A stretch of DNA of 56,712 bases, from positions 1 to 56,712 of the forward strand of contig CAZCHH010000014.1 of NCBI GenBank assembly GCA_964498585.1, read 5' to 3'. The notes beneath the pieces were generated by a model. The model had not been told where the DNA came from and searched no databases. It worked only from the letters and a program-made list of their open reading frames with translations. The position numbers and the translations under genes are program-made. This document shows positions 52,342-56,712 of this stretch, piece after piece (position 1 is the first letter of the stretch; each line of letters opens with the position of its first letter). The stretch is from JAAYJM01 sp964498585. Its GTDB lineage: Bacteria > Bacteroidota > Ignavibacteria > Kapaibacteriales > UBA2268.

Positions 52342-53061
52342 ATGAAAAAAGTGAAAATTAAATTTTTTGGATTACATTTTATTATATTTGTATTTTTACT
52401 TTCTTCCTATAACAACTCAACTAATGGAAATAGCAATAATCCGTATGGATTAAATTTAATTGACAAAATTGAAAGCTATAAGCAGTCAATAAGTAAAAAT
52501 GCCGATATGGAACTTGTAGATTTAGAAAAATTAATTCCGGGCATAAAATTAGATATTCGCTATGCTACAAAAAATAATTTCACTGGCGAGATTATTTATA
52601 CAATAGCAAAAGCTTTTGCTCGCAAACCAGTTGCACTTGCATTAAAGAAAGTTCAGGATTCATTAGCATTTCATAATTTGGGATTGAGAATTTACGATGC
52701 TTATCGTCCTTATTCAGCAACTTTAAAATTTTATGAAGTATATCCTGATACTAATTTTGTTGCAAATCCTAAATATGGCTCTCGGCATAATCGTGGCTGT
52801 GCGATAGATTTAACTTTAATTGATTTAAATACCAATCTGGAAATTCCAATGCCATCCGAATTTGATGATTTTTCTGAGAAAGCCCATCCAGATTATACGG
52901 ATTTAACTCCAGAAGTAATTGAAAATCGCACTTTTCTTTTCAATATTATGTCTCAATTCGGATTTACTCATTATCCTACTGAGTGGTGGCATTTCGATTT
53001 TTCCGGCTGGGAAAATTATCCTTTAATGGACTTATCTTTTGAGGAATTAATAAGGATGTAA
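52342..53061 (+). CDS. VanX-type D-alanyl-D-alanine dipeptidase
   Basis: A 239-residue exported M15D peptidase. N-terminal hydrophobic segment (residues about 8-24) is a signal or anchor; no lipobox Cys. 'LIPGIKLDIRYATKNNFTGE', 'GLRIYDAYRPYSATLKF', the zinc/His site 'GSRHNRGCAIDLTLI' (SxHxxGxAxD) and the C-terminal 'TEWWHFDFSGW' (ExxWH) are all present. It hydrolyses D-Ala-D-Ala or similar dipeptides. There are no vanHAS neighbours, so it is cell-wall turnover or salvage rather than vancomycin resistance. Confidence 0.92.
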   Translation: MKKVKIKFFGLHFIIFVFLLSSYNNSTNGNSNNPYGLNLIDKIESYKQSISKNADMELVDLEKLIPGIKLDIRYATKNNFTGEIIYTIAKAFARKPVALALKKVQDSLAFHNLGLRIYDAYRPYSATLKFYEVYPDTNFVANPKYGSRHNRGCAIDLTLIDLNTNLEIPMPSEFDDFSEKAHPDYTDLTPEVIENRTFLFNIMSQFGFTHYPTEWWHFDFSGWENYPLMDLSFEELIRM

Positions 53062-53090
53062 ATAGAATTAATTATATAAATAATAATAAA

Positions 53091-54833
53091 TTAGCTAATC
53101 ATCAAATTCATATCTTCAAAAACGATTTTTTCCGCTTGCTCATAGCTTATATTTTTTAAAACTTCTGAAAATTCATTTTGGATTTGCTCTTCAAGTTTGT
53201 CGCATATATAAACAAAACTGCCGTAGTTCTGTTGGCGATATGTCCAGGAAAGAATTATTTTTAGTTCGTCAATATCTTCTTTTTGATAATTGCTGTCGAA
53301 TAGTATTCCATTAAAATAGCAATCGTGAATTTTGCTGAACAGCTGCTGCAAAGGTGCTTTTTTCCCAATAGTTTCCTGGTGAATTAATTTTCCGTATCTT
53401 ATAAAAAATATTTCTACAGTTTTGAACTGCTGTGAAGAAGGTATTACGAGTATAAAATTATTTTGATTTATAGAAGTAGGAACTTTCTGCTGCCGATTGA
53501 ATAATTTTTTTAATTGAAAGATTTGATTCTTTATTGATTCTGCCTTTTCAAATTCTAATTTATCAGAAAATTCATACATTCGTTTTTCATAAAGTTCTAT
53601 TATACCATCGTTAAAAGAGCAAAGGAACGAACGGACTTTATCTAATTCATTAGAGTATTCTTCGGGTACTTCAAGTGAGCAGGGTGAAAGGCACATATTC
53701 AGATGAAAATATATACATTGCTTGTTTTTGGAGCTTGTATGCAAATCTTCCTTTGAGCACTTTCTCAGTTGAAAACGTTTATCTATTAAAGTTATAATAT
53801 CCTGAGCAAAATAATCGCTGTTGAATGGTCCGAAATATTCTGCTCCATCTGCTTCAATGCTGTGAGTAATTTCAAGAATAGGATAGCTTGCATTTTTCGG
53901 TATTTTTATAAATGAAAAACTTCTGTAAATCTTGCTCATCGAATTGTATTTTGGCTTGATTTTCTTTATTTCCCGCGATTCCATTAAAAGTGCAGAAAGT
54001 TCAGTATCGGTGCAATCCCAAGTGATTTTGTAGATGCTCTTTAGCATATTGGAAATCTTTGTCGATGAAGCAATTCCCGTAAAGTAAGAATTTACTCGTT
54101 CTTTCAGTGATTTTGCTTTTCCAACGTAAATAATATTTCCTTTTTTGTCATAAAAATAATAGACTCCCGGCTCGCCCGGTAAATCTTTTAATGAATTTTC
54201 AAATAACTTGTAATTTTTGGCTGGAATTTTAAATTGTTTGGTAGCAAGATTTTGGAATTTTAACAGTTCCTCAATGCTTGTAATGTTATGCTCCTGCTCT
54301 GCAATTTGCAAAAGTTCATTTAAAATTTTGGCAGTGGCAATAGCATCACCAAAAGCACGGTGCCTATCATTAACAAAGATATTAAAATGGCTTGCAAGTG
54401 CACCTACATTTGCCTTTTTATTTTGTGGAAGGAGTCGCCTCGCAAGTTTTAGTGTGCATAGCTTCGGAATTTCAATCGGTTCAATATTAGCTTTGATGAA
54501 AGAATTGTAAATAAAAGACCAGTCAAACTTAACATTATGAGCAACAAAAACCGCATCTGGCTGAGCAATTATTTGCTTAACTCGTGGAAGTATTTCTTTG
54601 GGTTCAGGGGCTAAAAATGCCATTTGGTTTGTTATTCCGGTCATTTGAACAATGAAATTGGGAATAGTTTGGTGTGGATTTATTAAAGTGCTAAATTCAG
54701 AAGTTATTTCTCCGGATAAAGTAGTAACACAGGAAATTTCAGTAATACTGTTTAATTGTGCATTTGAGCCAGTTGTTTCAACATCGCATACAACAAAAGG
54801 TATGTCCCATATAGATTTACTTATACTTTCCAT
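53091..54833 (-). CDS. DnaQ-like exonuclease fused to UvrC-type GIY-YIG nuclease
   Basis: A 580-residue fusion. Residues about 10-175 are a DEDDh 3'-5' exonuclease ('VVCDVETTGSNAQLNSITEI', 'VAHNVKFDWSFI', 'DRHRAFGDAIATAKI'). From about 215 comes a GIY-YIG domain ('GVYYFYDKKGNIIYVGKAKS', 'ALLMESREIKKIKPKYN'). Then UvrC-like regions: the Cys motif 'CIYFHLNMCLSPC' and an UVR-like helical pair ('EFSDKLEFEKAESIKNQI'). There is no UvrC C-terminal endonuclease, so it resembles Cho/DnaQ fusions and may excise damage independently. Overlaps hutI by 13 bp. Confidence 0.88.
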   Translation of the reverse strand: MESISKSIWDIPFVVCDVETTGSNAQLNSITEISCVTTLSGEITSEFSTLINPHQTIPNFIVQMTGITNQMAFLAPEPKEILPRVKQIIAQPDAVFVAHNVKFDWSFIYNSFIKANIEPIEIPKLCTLKLARRLLPQNKKANVGALASHFNIFVNDRHRAFGDAIATAKILNELLQIAEQEHNITSIEELLKFQNLATKQFKIPAKNYKLFENSLKDLPGEPGVYYFYDKKGNIIYVGKAKSLKERVNSYFTGIASSTKISNMLKSIYKITWDCTDTELSALLMESREIKKIKPKYNSMSKIYRSFSFIKIPKNASYPILEITHSIEADGAEYFGPFNSDYFAQDIITLIDKRFQLRKCSKEDLHTSSKNKQCIYFHLNMCLSPCSLEVPEEYSNELDKVRSFLCSFNDGIIELYEKRMYEFSDKLEFEKAESIKNQIFQLKKLFNRQQKVPTSINQNNFILVIPSSQQFKTVEIFFIRYGKLIHQETIGKKAPLQQLFSKIHDCYFNGILFDSNYQKEDIDELKIILSWTYRQQNYGSFVYICDKLEEQIQNEFSEVLKNISYEQAEKIVFEDMNLMIS

Positions 54834-56077
54834 TCCAATTTGCCTTTGACCCAGGTACTTTCTACGTGGTTTATTCCAAAATGATAGAATAAATCAATAT
54901 AAGTAGGTATGTTTAAAATAGAGAAATCGGCGTATTTGCCAATTTCCAAACTACCGATTTGTTCGGATTTTAAAATAGCTGCTGCTCCATTCAAAGTAGA
55001 GGCAACGAGAGCTTCCTCGCAGGTCATTTTCATATTTGTTATTGCAAGCGAGAGGATTTGCTGCATATTTTCAGTAAAGCAGGAACCGGGATTGCAGTCT
55101 GTTGCAAGTGCTGTAATAACATTTTTTTCAATTATTTTTCTTGCAGGAGCGTATTGCATACGCAGGAAATACGCTGTTCCGGGAAGTAAAGTAGCAACAG
55201 TTCCAGCTTTTTGGAGTGCATCAATTCCTTCGTCTGAAATAAATAATAAATGGTCGGCAGAAACAGCGTTAAGTTTTGCTGCAAGTTGGGCTGAACCAAA
55301 GCAGGCAAGCTCATCTGCGTGAACCTTTAATTTGAAACCAAGGTCTAATGCTTTTTGTAAAATTTGTTCGCCCTGCTCAAGTGTGTAATATCCTTCATCA
55401 ACGAATACATCGCAAAATTCAGCAAGTTTTTCTTCAGCAACTTTGGGCAGCATTTCATTGCATACGATATCAATATATTTTTGATGATTGTCCTTGTATT
55501 CGGGTGGAAAATCGTGAGCACCCAAAAAAGTGCTGCTAATGTGGTGTGGAAGTTCTTTTTCCAATTCCTTAATCGCTTCAAGCTGCTTGATTTCGCTTTC
55601 TAATGTGAGTCCGTAGCCACTTTTCACCTCTATTGCAGTTGTCCCGTGCTTTAAAGCATTTTTTCCTAACCTTATTCCTACTTCGACTAATTCATCAAGA
55701 GTAGCAGCTCTTGTTGCAGACATAGTTCGCAAAATACCACCGCCTTCCGCAGCAATTTGCTGATAGCTCACTCCTCGAAGCCGGCGTGCAAAATCTTCAG
55801 AACGATTACCAGCGAAAACGATATGAGTATGCGAGTCAACAAAGCCGGGAATAATTGTTTTTCCAGTAGCATCAATAATTTTATCTGGAATTATTTCCTT
55901 TTTATCAAGTTTTTCATTTGCTTCTTTGTTTGTTCCGAGCCAAAGTATTTTTTCATCAAAAAAGATAGCAGCATCTTTAATTTCAGAAATGTTTTGCATC
56001 TCTGAACCAATCAGTGCTTTCTTGCCATTCGCATTTATTGTTACAAGTGAAGATATATTTTTTATAAGTGTTTTCAT
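54821..56077 (-). CDS. hutI: Imidazolonepropionase
   Basis: A 418-residue amidohydrolase. Metal and substrate residues: 'GFVDSHTHIVFAGNRSEDFA' (HxH), 'TTAIEVKSGYGLTLESEIKQ', 'LKVHADELACFGSAQLAAKL' and 'ALATDCNPGSCFTENMQQIL' (metal Asp). It converts imidazolone propionate to formiminoglutamate in histidine degradation. No hutU/H/F lies next to it. It precedes the DnaQ-UvrC fusion gene with a 13-bp overlap, probably one transcript. Confidence 0.97.
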   Translation of the reverse strand: MKTLIKNISSLVTINANGKKALIGSEMQNISEIKDAAIFFDEKILWLGTNKEANEKLDKKEIIPDKIIDATGKTIIPGFVDSHTHIVFAGNRSEDFARRLRGVSYQQIAAEGGGILRTMSATRAATLDELVEVGIRLGKNALKHGTTAIEVKSGYGLTLESEIKQLEAIKELEKELPHHISSTFLGAHDFPPEYKDNHQKYIDIVCNEMLPKVAEEKLAEFCDVFVDEGYYTLEQGEQILQKALDLGFKLKVHADELACFGSAQLAAKLNAVSADHLLFISDEGIDALQKAGTVATLLPGTAYFLRMQYAPARKIIEKNVITALATDCNPGSCFTENMQQILSLAITNMKMTCEEALVASTLNGAAAILKSEQIGSLEIGKYADFSILNIPTYIDLFYHFGINHVESTWVKGKLEWKV

Positions 56078-56712
56078 AAATCCCTCAAATTTTTGCTATC
56101 AATTTTTTGTATTTTTTTTGATAAACAATAATTACAAAAATAATATATCTCAATGTAAAATGTAAGTTCTTTTATCAAGAAATGAAATTTTATTTTAACT
56201 CCTTCCCAAGTTACACTTGGGAAGGATACTTTCTTTCAAGCTCAGAACTCCTGATGCCTCGTAGTTTGCTATTTCGCAGTCTTGTCATTCCGAAACGAAG
56301 TGAGGAATCTCACAACTCATTGTTTCCACATAACTTGAGATTTCTCACTTCGTTTCGAAATGACACATTTTCTAGGTAATTTGCACAATTGTTCTATACG
56401 AGGCAAATCTCCTAGCTCCTTTATTTTCGTTATGGGGTCTGGAGTTCTGAAGCTGTGCTTTTTAATTATTATTTTTGAATACAATTACAGTGTTCTCAAA
56501 AGGAAAAGTATAACTTTGAAGAAAATTCCTTCCCAAATACAATTTGGGAAGGAGTAGAAGCAATTCCCAACTCCTTCCCAAGTTGCACTTGGGATGTTCC
56601 TTTGAAATTTATTCCGTAGGAATTATATATTTGTAACAAGAATAACCCTTGACTGTGCTTATCCCGTAGGGTGGGGTGAAATAAATCGAATTATTTTAAA
56701 AAAATATTCGTT
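56078..56712. repeat. Terminal repeat-rich intergenic region
   Basis: No gene supported. Hairpins with the core 'tcccaa..ttggga' occur at 56201-56225 (11-bp stem), 56528-56552 (11-bp stem) and 56573-56595. The best-preserved 80-bp palindromic repeat is at 56284-56364, with 29-bp near-perfect arms. 56604-56671 matches 471-540. This block may be the start of the next repeat field. Confidence 0.75.
56284..56364 (+). repeat. 80-bp palindromic repeat, best-preserved copy
   Basis: The arm 'gtcattccgaaacgaagtga'+'ggaatctca' and its inverse 'tgagatttctcacttcgttt'+'cgaaatgac' differ at only about two positions, around a 23-bp centre. It is the likely reference copy for the family. Confidence 0.85.

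Noticed and set aside
52342..53061. Vancomycin-resistance gene cluster
   Set aside because: Only a VanX-type dipeptidase is present, with no vanH/vanA/vanRS; such dipeptidases are common in cell-wall recycling.
56182..56379. Plus-strand frames in the terminal intergenic region
   Set aside because: They read through the hairpin and the 80-bp palindromic repeat; no coding signal.

Overview
The window is AT-rich bacterial chromosome with a long intergenic repeat load. The organism is most likely a member of the Bacteroidota/FCB group outside the classical Bacteroidales, for example Ignavibacteria or Kapabacteria. Two secreted proteins end in type IX secretion (T9SS) sorting domains. SecA is very long. 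glgA is followed by a DUF4270-like lipoprotein gene. zapA and rny flank a structured RNA that looks like 6S RNA. The lineage is inferred from gene content only; there is no rRNA here.

Layout. 1-5.1 kb: repeat-rich DNA, tRNA-Ser(GGA), an ECF sigma / anti-sigma / Spy-like operon, a lone MlaF-type ATPase, and a 1-kb repeat field containing a nested mobile element with terminal inverted repeats and a target duplication. 5.1-10.8 kb: UMF1-type MFS transporter preceded by an 8-bp tandem array, esterase-like protein, trmH-type methyltransferase and mnmE, LhgO-like oxidase, STAS protein. 10.7-12.0 kb: repeats and a decayed pRiA4b ORF-3-like gene. 12.1-24.8 kb: rodA-msrB-msrA, MscS channel, a glgA-DUF4270-OMP-hslV operon, an RSH (ppGpp) enzyme with a degenerate hydrolase site, an HD phosphohydrolase, and nuoC separated from the rest of nuo. 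24.8-26.6 kb: a string of very small toxin-antitoxin-type genes (DUF2442, RHH, shortened BrnT, DUF2283, HicBA). 26.6-37.4 kb: DUF1460 amidase-like, isochorismatase fold, secA, zapA, 6S RNA, rny, ribBA, cysteine desulfurase, RlpA.

37.6-46.1 kb is an accessory surface/secretion locus. It starts with a fibre-like protein whose gene begins in a 7-bp repeat carrying an ATG in every unit. It then holds a T9SS beta-propeller protein, an outer-membrane barrel, a phospholipase C-like protein, an LRR lipoprotein, another lipoprotein and a T9SS serine protease. A perfect 156-bp direct repeat (38786-38941 and 43355-43510), made from the 3' end of the fibre gene plus the ribosome binding site and first codons of the next gene, brackets four of these genes. 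This is the strongest sign of recent rearrangement in the window.

46.2-56.1 kb returns to housekeeping genes: nrfH without nrfA, recJ, two membrane proteins, a HExxH metallopeptidase lipoprotein, a VanX-type dipeptidase, a DnaQ-UvrC fusion and hutI. The window ends in repeats related to those at its start.

Most genes are core metabolism or envelope functions in short operons with 1-14 bp overlaps. The novelty lies in the repeat families, the duplicated junction in the T9SS locus, the simple-sequence repeats at two start codons, and several enzymes whose key catalytic residues are changed.
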